The notes below the pieces were generated by a model, which ran no database searches, was not told the DNA's origin, and saw only the letters and a program-made list of their open reading frames with translations. Shown here piece after piece: positions 44,591 through 54,300 of a DNA stretch of 64,000 nt (its first letter is position 1; every line of letters begins with the position of its first letter). A program made the translations under genes and the position numbers. The stretch is from Symbiodinium natans (lineage: Eukaryota; Sar; Dinophyceae; Suessiales; Symbiodiniaceae). The DNA lies in assembly GCA_905221605.1 (NCBI GenBank), contig CAJNDS010002111.1, positions 606,118-670,117 of the forward strand, written 5' to 3'.

Positions 44591-45059
44591 AACCGACGCA
44601 CTTTATCTGCCGAATGTTTGCAACTTTTGGAATGTTAGGAGTGAAGTGTTTCGACATGGTTTCGTTCCATTCCGAAGCCCTGCACCCCAAACCCTCCGTT
44701 GGTTTGGCAATGATGTTCATCGGAAAAATTCGAGGAGAATGGCGGCTCAGGCTCGGCCGTCGGATCTTCTTTCAGGGAGGGTTTAGGGTTTAAGGTTTAG
44801 GGTTTAGGCTGTAGGCTTTAGGGTTTGTGGTTTGGGGTTTAGGGTTTCTGCCCTCATGTAGAGGTAGCCAGGCGCTTGTGATAGTCGCAATTTCTTTTAC
44901 GGGGCTGGGACCTTCTTCTGGAATGTTTTCAGACGGTTTGAAGGGCCAACTTGGCTACGTGCTTACCAGTAGAGCTTGCAACTTTAACACAACTTCCCCC
45001 GGGGGTGGTAGGGCGCAGGGTGTGCGGTTCCCCCGGTATCCACCCGCCCAACACCCAAC

Positions 45060-45335
45060 CCCTAGACCCTAAATAGACCCGAAGCCCAAACCCCAAACCC
45101 TAAAACCCAAACCCTAAACCCTAAACCCTAAACCCTAAACCCTAAACCCTAAACCCTAAACCCTAAACCCTAAACCCTAAACCCTAAACCCTAAACCCTT
45201 AACCCCTTAACCCCTTAAACCCTTAAACCCTAAACCCTAAAACCCTAAAACCCTAAAACCCTAAAACCCTAAAACCCTAAACCCTAAACCCTAAACCCTA
45301 AAACCCTAAACCTTAAACCCTAAACCCTTGATCCC
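45060..45335 (+). repeat. CCCTAAA-variant array
   Basis: CCCTAAA, then CCCCTTAA/CCCTTAAA, then CCCTAAAA blocks. Confidence 0.9.
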
Positions 45336-45806
45336 CAGACTCCAGACTCCATGAACCTTCGATACCCTAAACCTTAAGCTTCAACCCCTAAAACCCCAAA
45401 CCGAAAGCCCCAAACCGTAGACTCCAAGCCTTATAGTTTTTAGGGGTTAAGGGGTTTAGGGTTTAGGGTTTAGGGTTTAGCTAGAGGAATATGAAGGAAG
45501 CCCTTGAGGGGACAAACTTTTAACCCTAAACCCTAAACCCCTGTAGGGTATGAGGGGCCAGGGTTCCCTGGTGCCCCCTTTGGCTGTGTTTGCCCCTAAA
45601 CCCTGAACCCTGAACCCTAAACCCTAAACCCTAAACCCTAAAACATCAGCACAGCTCCGCCCCAGGGCCCCAGCCGGCTGGCGCCGCGGCGGTCTGGACC
45701 CCGGCATGGGCGCCACGGATGGTATGCGGGGGGGGGGGGGGAAAGGGGGGGGTATAAGAGGGGGTATAAGGGGGGCATAAGCGGGGCCAAAGGGGGGATA
45801 TAAGGG

Positions 45807-45905
45807 GGTAGCCCAGTGGTGCCCTTTTCCATTTTTTTTGGTTCTGGTAAAGAAACCAACCCAGAAAAGGGTGCCCTTGTTATGACATGGTTACTGGGCT
45901 ACCAA
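45807..45905. mobile_element. M3 element
   Basis: GGTAGCCCAGTGGTGCCC at the left, TTACTGGGCTACCAA at the right. Confidence 0.7.
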
Positions 45906-46093
45906 GAATAGGGTTTCGGGCGGAGGGTGCGGAGGCCTGGAGGAAGAGCCCGCTAGGCCCCAGGCTCAATGCCCGTTGATGGGCGCAGAGCCTTTGCACA
46001 GCCGTGGAGGAAGCTCTAAACCCTAAACCCTGAACCCTGAACCCTAAGCCCTAAGCCCTAAGCCCTAAGCCTTAAACCCAGTTCAGATTTAGA

Positions 46094-46270
46094 TTAAGGC
46101 TGCGTCTCCGATGGGGTATAGCATCGTTTTCCTTGGGTGTCTTCAAAAATCCTGGCATCATCCTCAAGGCCCTCGAATCTGCTCATGTCGTGAAGAAGAT
46201 GCCTATGGAAGTGTGCCAGCATAGCCACCATACTCCTTGCATCAGATAGGTTTGCTTTAAGCACTTCTGA
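46094..46270 (-). CDS. Possible short antisense frame upstream of PARP
   Basis: The - strand reads KANLSDARSMVAMLAHFHRH and on to a stop at 46094, without repeats. It is protein-like but unrecognised, and overlaps the presumed 5' leader of the PARP gene. It could be a divergent gene fragment or chance. Confidence 0.2.
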   Translation of the reverse strand, partial: SEVLKANLSDARSMVAMLAHFHRHLLHDMSRFEGLEDDARIFEDTQGKRCYTPSETQP

Positions 46271-46285
46271 TTTAGAAGCTCTTGT

Positions 46286-48139
46286 GTGAGCTTGTGTAAC
46301 ACCGCACTTCTTCGCACGCAGACCTCCTTCGCTGTGCCGCCCATGTCGGCCTTGCACAAGATTGTGTGTGGCCTACTTGCAGCAAGCATAAATGCTAATC
46401 CAGACAGCGGAGCATGTGTTGGGAGCAGCGCGCCTCATACTGCCGCTCTGCTGGCTGCTGTAAGCGACCAGGCCCATCCACAGAGGCGACTGCAAGGGCC
46501 GTTTGATCTCCATCCTGCCTGGGCGCCAGTGCAAGCATCTAACAGCACAGCGCCGACAGACCTGGAGCCGGCTCGCTGCCCACACCTTTCGAGGGATTGC
46601 GCCCACTGTCAGCTCCACGTGCAGGCTGAAGAAGGTCGTCAGCGCCCTTCTCATGGCGGCTTTCTCGCGTTGCTTTTTCTGGCCCTTGCTGCTACAGTCT
46701 GGCTGAAATGCGAGTCTGAGAAAAAGGTGGCATCTGCGGAGGCAAAAACTTCAGGTTTGTGGCTGCGCGTTCAGAACCAGAAGGCAACAACTATGCAGAA
46801 GCACAATGCAGAAATAACTTCCGCGCATCGGCAGTACGCTCAAAAGCTGGCGTGCAAAGACAGAGCGCATCTTCAAGCCATGGCTGTTGAACAAGCGAAG
46901 GTGGCGCAGACAGTTAACCGGATGAACGGCCTGCAAGTAGAAACTGCTGCCGCCAAACGTGATGTCGTGTCTGAGCGCGAACGTTGTGCGTTGCTGGCCT
47001 TGGCACATGAGAAGGCAATGCAGTCCATCCAAGTAGAGCTGGCATCTGCACGTGCAGAGTTGGCAGAGACCGTTAGCCGGATGAACAGCCTGCAAGTAGA
47101 AACTGCTGCCGCCAAACGTGATGTCGTGTCTGAGCGCGAACGTTGTGCGTTGCTGGCCTTGGCACATGAGAAGGCAAAGCAGTCCATCCAAGTAGAGCTG
47201 GCATCTGCACGTGCAGAGTTGGCAGATGCGCATTCACGGCTGGCGTCCTTGTCTGAGCAGCACAGGGTTCAAATGGCCGAGTTAGCCTCCGAGCGCGAGG
47301 TCCGCCAGCAGCTTCAATACCAACTGGGACGCTGCCAGCAGACTCTCCTGTCGCAGCTGCAGCATCCTCCCGCGCAGCATTCTGAAACTTTGACAGTTGC
47401 TTTGCAGCCAGATGACCCGAAGTATGCTGCACTTGAGGAGATGTTCCAGGCCTCCATGGCACGGCATCGCCTCAAGCTCGGTTCCGACCACTGGTGCGAT
47501 CCGCCAAAGGTTTTGGTGACCGGCATCTCCGAGTTCATCCACGGGCACAAGCTGCAAGAATACGAGCAGGTGCGGCGTGCAAGGTCTGAGGACTGTGCCG
47601 AAATTCATGGCGTGACCGCTTTCAAGTGTGTTGTTGGGCATGGCTGGTGCAACTTGAACGAGTACTTGCTGTATCACGGGACCGGTTTCCGAAAGACAGA
47701 TGACATTGCACGATCTGGGTTCGACGCCCAGCGCGGGGGGGAAACGACGGGAGCCATGTTTGGTCGCGGCGTCTACTTTGCACAAAATGCGTCAAAGTCC
47801 GATCTCTATACGACCTGCAGGCAGTGTGTTGCTGACGATTTCCGTAGCTGTCGGCATGCTCAAGGAGAGAGACGCATGTTGGTGTCACGAGTGCTGCTTG
47901 GAGAGAGCCTGGTCAAGAAGGAGACCAATGATTTGGTGAGGGGTTGGATCAAAGCTCCAGACCGACCTAATGGGATTCCGTATGATTCAATCACTGCCGC
48001 ATGCAGAGCGGATGGGGGGGCTGTCGACCACATGGAGTTCGTTGTGTTTAAGGATCCTAGAATGCTTGTTCAGTATCATATTTCTTACCGGCATGATGCA
48101 AGTTGCCAATGCAGCTGTTGTCATCGCCGTCGAGGATAG
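46286..48139 (+). CDS. Membrane-anchored coiled-coil PARP-domain protein
   Basis: A single open frame of 617 codons. The C-terminal third (about residues 373-605) is a PARP catalytic domain, which transfers ADP-ribose from NAD+. Its triad is visible: H464 in YHGTG, Y497 in GRGVYFA, and E584 in HMEFVVF. Glutamate at the third position is typical of poly-ADP-ribosylating members. C511, C514, C522 and H524 lie where tankyrases bind zinc. Residues 126-140 are a short hydrophobic helix (FLALLFLALAATVWL). Residues about 145-345 are Ala/Glu/Lys-rich coiled coil with a 53-residue tandem duplication (210-262, 263-315). M20 (46343) is an alternative start followed by KIVCGLLAASI, and a CGCACGCAG acceptor-like site precedes it. 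Unlike its neighbour the gene shows no introns, suggesting retroposition. No WWE, ankyrin or zinc-finger targeting domain is seen. Confidence 0.9.
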   Translation: MSLCNTALLRTQTSFAVPPMSALHKIVCGLLAASINANPDSGACVGSSAPHTAALLAAVSDQAHPQRRLQGPFDLHPAWAPVQASNSTAPTDLEPARCPHLSRDCAHCQLHVQAEEGRQRPSHGGFLALLFLALAATVWLKCESEKKVASAEAKTSGLWLRVQNQKATTMQKHNAEITSAHRQYAQKLACKDRAHLQAMAVEQAKVAQTVNRMNGLQVETAAAKRDVVSERERCALLALAHEKAMQSIQVELASARAELAETVSRMNSLQVETAAAKRDVVSERERCALLALAHEKAKQSIQVELASARAELADAHSRLASLSEQHRVQMAELASEREVRQQLQYQLGRCQQTLLSQLQHPPAQHSETLTVALQPDDPKYAALEEMFQASMARHRLKLGSDHWCDPPKVLVTGISEFIHGHKLQEYEQVRRARSEDCAEIHGVTAFKCVVGHGWCNLNEYLLYHGTGFRKTDDIARSGFDAQRGGETTGAMFGRGVYFAQNASKSDLYTTCRQCVADDFRSCRHAQGERRMLVSRVLLGESLVKKETNDLVRGWIKAPDRPNGIPYDSITAACRADGGAVDHMEFVVFKDPRMLVQYHISYRHDASCQCSCCHRRRG

Positions 48140-48564
48140 GCTACCTAGTCCTCAATTACTTCACGGCATACACATCTGGTTTAGGGTTTTTGAACTGGCC
48201 GTAGCTGCGTGCAAGTCGTCAGACATGCTGGGCTTGAGGCATGTTGTTGTTGCGAGATTTGCGCTCGGGACCTGATTTCCAGGCTTCTTGTGCCTCCTGA
48301 AACATCGTGCTCCCTTTGACTTTAACTGGGATTACGATACAGATCTGCTGCGGGAAAAGACGTCATCCGAACATTCTGCACGGCTCAGCTTCAACGGCCA
48401 AGTGCAAGCACCTGTGTCCTATAATCCAAGTTCCACAGGAGCGCTGGCCCCCAAAAGCAACCCCTCCAACACGAATCCCCCCGCCAGAAGCATGGAAGGT
48501 TTAAGTCACCATCACCTGCGATGTATAACGACAATCCCATAGAGGGACCCACATTTCGGCTTAA

Positions 48565-48840
48565 AGGGTTCAAGACCCTAAGCCCGAAACCCTAAGCCCT
48601 CACCCCTAGCCCCTAAGCCCCAAGCCCCAAGCCCCAAGTCCCAAGCCCCAGCCCCTAAGCCCCAAGCCCTAAGCCCCAGGCCCTAAGCCTTAAGCCTTAA
48701 GCCCTAAGCCTTAAGCCGTAAGCCTGAAGCCCTAAGCCCGAAGCCCCAGGCCCTAAGCCCCAAGCCTTAAGCCCCAAGCCCTAAACCCTAAACCCTAAAC
48801 CCTAAACCCTAAAAACTACAGCAAGCTCTAAACCCTAAAA
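48565..48840 (+). repeat. CCCTAAG/CCCCAAG/CCCTAAA array
   Basis: Degenerate at the left, clean CCCTAAA from 48778, with a duplicated AAAAACTACAGCA piece at the right. Confidence 0.85.
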
Positions 48841-48847
48841 ACTACAG

Positions 48848-48921
48848 CACTGTTAGATCCGACGCCAGGCGGGAGCCAGCATCCCGAATGGCCAGGCCTC
48901 CGCAGGGAGTCTCAAAGGTCA
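48848..48921 (+). CDS. Exon-like island
   Basis: After ACTACAG two frames are open (RSDARREPASRMARPPQGVS in one). CCCTAAA lies on the left and TTTAGGG on the right. Unassigned. Confidence 0.25.
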
Positions 48922-48927
48922 GGGGTT

Positions 48928-49012
48928 TAGGGTTCAGGGTTCAGGGTTTAGAGTTTAGGGTTTAGGGTTTAGGGTTTAGGGTTTAGGGTTTCGGGTTTAG
49001 GGTTTAGGGAAG
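48928..49012 (-). repeat. TTTAGGG array
   Basis: About 11 copies including TTCAGGG variants. Confidence 0.9.
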
Positions 49013-49015
49013 GAT

Positions 49016-49333
49016 GTGCAGAGTCCGAACCTCCGAAAGGTCATGAGACTTAACGCTTATTGGCGGCTGGCTTTTTGCAGAGAATTCGGGAACGACGAAT
49101 CTCGGGGCTCCTTACAGGGACCTTGCAAGCGACCCAACTCCCTAGTCCCTAGTAAGACCCTGCAAGTGGACCGCAAAACTTCCAACACACCCTCCCAAGA
49201 GTTTCCCAGCCTCAACCCTGCAAACCTCGCGCCAGCTATTTGCTGGGAGATGGTGGGGGAGAATGAGCTTGTGCAGCCGTTTAGCTCTAGTCCCTTCGCC
49301 TTAAGCAGTAAGACCTCAAGCCCTAAAACCTGA
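49016..49333 (+). CDS. Weak hypothetical ORF
   Basis: One hundred and five codons, Ser/Pro-rich in the second half (PSQEFPSLNPANLAPAICWE). A longer - strand frame overlaps it (49521 to 49057). Neither is recognised, and the strand choice is uncertain. Confidence 0.2.
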   Translation: MQSPNLRKVMRLNAYWRLAFCREFGNDESRGSLQGPCKRPNSLVPSKTLQVDRKTSNTPSQEFPSLNPANLAPAICWEMVGENELVQPFSSSPFALSSKTSSPKT

Positions 49334-49908
49334 ATTGCTGGAGAGGCAGGCAGAATAGAATCCACAGTTTTAAAATAGCGCCACAAGGTGCAGGTTCTGG
49401 AGCCCATAAGCCTAAAACGCCTGAACCCTAAATGGCTTAGAGGCGGAGTGAACCAAACTGTGCATGCTCTTTGGCAGGGCAGCCAGGCGAGCGACGAGGC
49501 CAGCAGCCAACAGTCACGCATGTTTGGGGTTTAGGGTTTAGGGTTGAGGGTTGAGGATTGAGGGTTTACGGTTTAGGGTTTTAGGGTTTAGGGTTAGGGT
49601 CGAAAGCACGGGCAGGCGAAGGCCCTAAGCCCCATGCTCCTGACTTGGGGTTTGATTCTCTCGTGCTTCACGTGCCTTTCGCTCAGGGGTTTTCGGTTTC
49701 CTTGCCTTCGCAAATGGTGTTGAGTTTGTTTCGGGCTTAGGGCGGTGGCTTGTGGGATTTTGCGAGTGGAAGTCTTGCCCCCTACGATCTCGATATGGCC
49801 TCAGACCTCTACAGAGGCAGATGACAGTAACGTTGTGGATTTAGAGCTTCAGAATTTTGTTTCTTAGGATGTACGACTCTCATAGGGCGGTCCTATTCCC
49901 TCAAGCAG

Positions 49909-49959
49909 GACTTCTTCGTGCCGCCGAGTGCGCCGCCCGGGCTCAGGTCTGGGCTGGAG
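49909..49959 (+). CDS. Exon-like island
   Basis: After AAGCAG it reads DFFVPPSAPPGLRSGLE, with a possible GA donor (CTGGAG, then GACCTACC). The downstream GGGCCGAAGGGCC motif is a short tandem repeat. Unassigned. Confidence 0.35.
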
Positions 49960-50153
49960 GACCTACCGGATCACTTTAAGGGCCGAAGGGCCGAAGGGCC
50001 TAAGGGCCGAAGGGCCTAAAGGCTCAGGGTTTCGAGCGTAGGGTACGTCAACAACTACGGTTTAGCTTTGGATGTGTAGACTTATTGAGTCTTCACTGGC
50101 ATTGCCATGTGGGTTTTTGGCGAGATTCGCGACGTCGGCTTTCGAAGAGGAGT

Positions 50154-50266
50154 CTAGACCCGGGAGTAGGCCCTTTCTTCCTTGTTTTAGGGTTGGGGTT
50201 CCCTTATAATCCTCTTAAAACCAGAAAGGGCGCCCTTTTTATTCCTAGGTTACTCCCGGGCCTAGG
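50154..50266. mobile_element. M4 element, best copy
   Basis: CTAGACCCGGGAGTA at the left and TACTCCCGGGCCTAG at the right: a 15-bp inverted end with one mismatch, around a palindromic AAAGGGCGCCCTTT piece. Confidence 0.72.
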
Positions 50267-50832
50267 AGTGGCTCTACGCTTTGGTCGGGAGTCAGAGCGG
50301 AGCAAGCAAAGGGCTTCCTCGCGGGGCGGAGCCTCCACCTCCACAGATTCACACCCACACAGGCAAAACACCAAGAAAGCCCTAAACCCTAAAACCTGAA
50401 CCCTAAACCCTAAACCTGCAATCCTCCCGAGCCTCGTGAGACCTGGAGATAGGATTCGGGCATGTTTAATAATTTTCGGGTTTCGGGCATGGAAGCCTAG
50501 ACCCTGCACAAGAATGGAAGGATGCCTTCGACCCGGACGGCTTGTCAAAGGTACAAAGCAGTCGGGGCCTCAGCCCTAAAACCCTCAACCATGTCGGTTT
50601 GCAGTAGAGTCGAGGTTTCGGGAATCTTCAATTTGGCTTTTTACGGGCAAGGCAGGTGTATGTAGACGTAGACGAGACGATTTCAGCGGTTTGGGGCGAA
50701 GGGATACAGGGAGAAGTGGCCCAAAGCACCTCACAGAGGCCATGAGTCCCGTTTTCGTTTCTAAAGGTTGCCGGGAAATGTGTCGAAATATATGCAAAGT
50801 TTCCTAAGTGAGGGTCCCTTTTTGGGTACCCA

Positions 50833-51168
50833 TCATGAGGCGGCACCCTTTAAAAGAGATGCCAAAAAGGGACCCCAATTCAGAGAGCTATAGGCTATCG
50901 ATACACACTTGGAGAACCCCCACATGCCAGGCTCTTCCTGGGCCAGCTTCCCGGATGCCATGCTCCCAGCCTTTTGGCCATGGACTTCTTGTGGGAGGGT
51001 GTATGGAAACATAGTATCCATACCCGAGAAGGCCCCTGAGCACCCTGTAATGCCCCATAGTAAGGCTGCGAATCTCCGAATGACGGCAGACTTGAACTTG
51101 ACCACTTCATCTCTCGTGCTTTGCGGAGGCCATGCTGCGAATATATCCAAGTCCGAGAAAGCTGACAT
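50833..51168 (-). CDS. Unrecognised - strand ORF, 111 aa
   Basis: An ATG-initiated - strand frame in unique sequence reads MSAFSDLDIFAAWPPQSTRD and later AVIRRFAALLWGITG. The composition is protein-like but a + strand frame of similar length overlaps it. No family recognised. Confidence 0.25.
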   Translation of the reverse strand: MSAFSDLDIFAAWPPQSTRDEVVKFKSAVIRRFAALLWGITGCSGAFSGMDTMFPYTLPQEVHGQKAGSMASGKLAQEEPGMWGFSKCVSIAYSSLNWGPFLASLLKGAAS

Positions 51169-51529
51169 TTCAGCTCTGTCTTCTCCGGCTTGTCTAAGGC
51201 TTTGACTCCAAACCCCCTTAGACCCTAGACCCCAGACCCTAAAGTCCCTAAAGCCCTAAAATGGGGTTAGGGCTTGCGAGTGCTCAGGCGGCCCCCCCGG
51301 CCTCCGAAGACTTCGCTTCCTTCCCGGCCTTTCGGGAGGCCTGGGGCTTGAGGTTTAGAATGTTTCGGGGGTTGAGGCGCCAGAGCCCTAAACCTCACAA
51401 CCCGCACATGTTGCTCAAACTTGGAAGATCCAGAACGCCATGTTGCCAGTCTAGGGCTCAAGGTTTCTAGGCTGCGGCTCCGGGCTTAGGGCTGGAGGGG
51501 TTTGGGGTGTCGGACCAGGGAATGAGTTT

Positions 51530-51670
51530 TCTCTTGATATGGCCCTTGTACCTCAAGATCTTTAAGATAGGTCCCCAAAACCCAATGGTACGACCTTAAG
51601 GGATACACTCCTAGTATGGCCCTTATACTATCTTAAGGGATATACTCCTGATATGGCCTTTATGCTAGGA
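51530..51670. mobile_element. M5 repeat copy, internally repeated
   Basis: ATGGCCCTT(G/A)TAC recurs with CTTAAGGGATA(C/T)ACTCCT units, about 45 bp apart. Confidence 0.45.
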
Positions 51671-51965
51671 TCTTCACTTACGGCGTACGGGTCGAAGGTA
51701 GCAGCCCCTAGGTAGGATGGCAAGGTTGCGGGTTTGGTGAGGTGTAGTTCTGCAGGCTCCCGCCGCACCGGAGACCCCCTTCGAGCTCGTGGCTCAGGGC
51801 GCGTGCTAGGGTTTAGTTTCGGGTTTGGGGTTTAGGGTTTCGGGTTTAGGGTTTGGGGTTTTGGGTTTGGGGTTTAGGGGTGTTTCCTCCCCAGGTCGCC
51901 AATACTGTGGGGGGGGGGGGGGGGGGGGTACTACGGAGTATGGGATAGTGTTGCACTTTAGGTAG

Positions 51966-52385
51966 GTGTGCTGTGCGACAGTGCTCGATTCGGGGCCGTC
52001 TCGTGATGTGGCCCTGTGGTTATTCAGAGAATTCAGAACAAGCCCTAACTTTGGTGAAGAGAGGCAATTAGGGCAACTACGGCGACAGGTTCCTCTCGGC
52101 TTGCGGGGCAATGACGAAACGTGCCTTCGCAATGTGCTAAGCGCATGTGCAAGACGAGTCCAGCGTCATCGTCGACAGGCAGCTCACATATTTTCAGAAC
52201 ACATCTTTTCGAACGGGCATTGCAACTTGCGCTTTGTGCTGTGTGACCTAGTGTCTACAGGCATCGGCGGATCAAGTAGAGGAGACTTCGCTCAAGTCAA
52301 GCGAGTTAGTTATTGTCGAGTCCCAAGATCTATCAAACACCCCGGAAGGCTGAGGGATGTTCCCCCTTATACTAGCAGTCCTTAA
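51966..52385 (+). CDS. Hypothetical ORF ending inside an M1 element
   Basis: The frame is 139 codons from ATG (TVLDSGPSRDVALWLFREFR early on, later LRNVLSACARRVQRHRRQ). It is basic, has no recognised domain, and carries no repeats until its 3' end runs into the M1 element at 52353. The original end is therefore probably lost or altered. Confidence 0.35.
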   Translation: MCCATVLDSGPSRDVALWLFREFRTSPNFGEERQLGQLRRQVPLGLRGNDETCLRNVLSACARRVQRHRRQAAHIFSEHIFSNGHCNLRFVLCDLVSTGIGGSSRGDFAQVKRVSYCRVPRSIKHPGRLRDVPPYTSSP

Positions 52386-52434
52386 TACGGATTCTAAGGG
52401 TACTATAATCCCTATTAAGGACAGTTAGTAAGAG
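52353..52434. mobile_element. M1 element
   Basis: GAGGGATGTTCCCCCTTATA at the left; TAAGGACAGTTAGTAAGAGG at the right (complement of the left interior). Confidence 0.6.
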
Positions 52435-52459
52435 GTCCAAACCCCGAGCCCTAAACCAT

Positions 52460-52553
52460 GGTAAGCAGCTGAGGCCACAGTGGCCCATCCCACCAACTGA
52501 AAACCAGCGGCCGCCTTCGCGATCGCGGCACCTCCCCTGCAGAATTCTAGGTT
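52460..52553 (+). CDS. Exon-like island
   Basis: After TAAGCAG it reads RPQWPIPPTENQRPPSRSRH and stays open to TTCTAG/GTTACC just before a pure TTTAGGG array. Unassigned. Confidence 0.25.
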
Positions 52554-52555
52554 AC

Positions 52556-52672
52556 CGTTTAGGGTTTAGGGTTTAGGGTTTAGGGTTTAGGGTTTAGGGT
52601 TTAGGGTTTAGGGTTTAGGGTTTAGGGTTTAGGGTTTAGGGTTTAGGGTTTAGGGTTTAGGGTTTAGGGTTC
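52556..52672 (-). repeat. TTTAGGG array
   Basis: About 16 perfect copies. Confidence 0.95.
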
Positions 52673-52996
52673 TTTGGGAGGTTAAGCCACCCCAAGCACA
52701 TGCAAATTTGGGGTTTAGGGATTAGGGTTTAGGGTTAGGGTTTAGGGTGTGAGTTCCCTTTAAACCCTATAGATTCCTTAAATGAAGGAAGGGAGCTGGT
52801 AGCCCCGTGAGTTCCAGCCGCGATTGGTTCTTGGGCTCCCAAACTGGACAGCCAAATCTGGCGTTCTTCTGAATCAGGATGTCAAGTTTGGGTGAGTAGG
52901 GTTTAGGGTTTTGTGTTTAGGGTTTAGGGTTTAGGGTTAGGATGTGCTGTTTGGGTGAGTAGGGTTTCGGGTTTGGGGGGGTACGTTGTTGGATAG

Positions 52997-53118
52997 GGTT
53001 CCTGTCTATAACTCTGACAACTACGATGACGGCGATTCCTGTCACAGTTGCGCTTCTTATTGTCGGAAGGACGCCAGGATTCCCCTAAAGGGCCCCGACT
53101 CGGCCGACGTGGGGGAAG
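52997..53118 (+). CDS. Probable exon with Cys cluster
   Basis: Forty codons are open from GGATAG to a consensus donor (GGGGAAG, then GTACGTGCG). It reads VPVYNSDNYDDGDSCHSCAS then YCRKD and KGPDSADVGE. Acidic, with C-x2-C-x3-C spacing. Best-looking unassigned exon downstream of the PARP gene. Confidence 0.45.
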
Positions 53119-53291
53119 GTACGTGCGAAAACCAGGGAACCCGAAACCCTAAACCCTAAACCCTAAACCCTAAACCCTAAACCCTAAACTGAGGATTGTT
53201 ACGGTGGGTAACGAGGGTCTCTTGGGAATCGCCGTCGCCAACCGCCTGGGGCGGAGGGGTACCTAAAACAACCTCCGTGGACCAACTGCGG

Positions 53292-53500
53292 CCCTACCTT
53301 AGGGTTTTAGGGCTTTAGGGTTTTAGGGCTTTAGGGTTTTAGGGCTTTAGGGTTTTAGGGTTTGAGGGTTTGAGGGTTTAGGGGTTTCACGGTGTAGGGT
53401 TTTAGGGTATAGGGTTTAGGGTTTTAGGATTCTAGGGTTTTAGGGTTTAGGGTTTTAGGATTCTAAAAGTTTAGGGTTTAGGGTTTTAGGATTCCAGGGT
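53292..53500 (-). repeat. TTTTAGGG/CTTTAGGG array
   Basis: Alternating 8-mers, then mixed TTTAGGG and TAGGATTC-interrupted copies. Confidence 0.88.
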
Positions 53501-53669
53501 GTTAGGGTTGAGGGCTCGGCCCGAAACCCAACAGTTTTGGGGGCTCCCGGGCTGCGAGGCTTTCCTGCGCCAACCCTTCGCCCTCCGCAAAGCCCGAAAC
53601 CCCTTCGTGGCAGTCCGAGCTAGCTAAAGCCTTTTTTTTTTTTGGGGGGGGGGGGGTTCTTTTAATGAG

Positions 53670-53790
53670 GACTATATAGTGTTTAAGGGGTATACAAGGG
53701 GTACTCTTGTGTCCTATGTGTTCCCTTATTGGGTTTAAGAGGATCCTATTCAGGCATGTTGTTCTGGGGTTTTTAAGCGCCGTCCTAGCG
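53670..53790. mobile_element. M8 repeat copy
   Basis: It shares TTATTGGGTTTAAGAGGATC with 11690-11772; preceded by a T11G14 run (53630-53656). Confidence 0.45.
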
Positions 53791-53939
53791 AAAGTACACC
53801 GCAACACTGACCTTATGGCTGGTCAGGTTAATGGACTAGAGCTTTATGTACCTCAAGCGCTAACCCCTACGTAGTTCTTTAAGTGCAGGACCCAAAAAAA
53901 ACGACCCTAAACCAGAGAGCTACCCCCAGAATCCTAAAC

Positions 53940-54190
53940 CCCCAAACCCCAACCCCAAAACCCCAAAACCCCCAAACCCCCAAAACCCCAAAACCCCAAA
54001 ACCCCAAAACCCCAAAACCCCAAAACCCCAAAACCCCAAAACCCCAAAACCCCAAAACCCCAAAACCCCAAAACCCCAAAACCCCAAAACCCCAAGACCC
54101 CAAAACCCCAAAACCCCAAAACCCCAAAACCCCAAAACCCCCAAAACCCCAAAACCCCAAAACCCCAAAACCCCAAAGCCCCAAAACCCT
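53940..54190 (+). repeat. CCCCAAAA (8-mer) array
   Basis: About 28 uniform copies of the unit used as telomere by spirotrich ciliates. Open frames through it (PKTPKPQN repeats) are artefacts. Confidence 0.95.
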
Positions 54191-54202
54191 AAACCCAAGT
54201 CC

Positions 54203-54300
54203 TGCCTCGTGAGCTCGTCTGAGGCAGCCGCCTCCCCCTGCCTCGTGGGTGGCGTCCTTCGACTTCGACGAGCCCAGGGCCGCTCTCCCCAGCAACTCTG
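54203..54300 (+). CDS. Exon-like island
   Basis: It lies between the CCCCAAAA array and TTTAGGG-type repeats. One frame reads ASWVASFDFDEPRAALPSNS. Unassigned. Confidence 0.25.

Noticed and set aside
53879-54295. Repetitive frames of 109 and 138 codons (PKTPKPQN or GFWGFGVL)
   Set aside because: Artefacts of the CCCCAAAA array.
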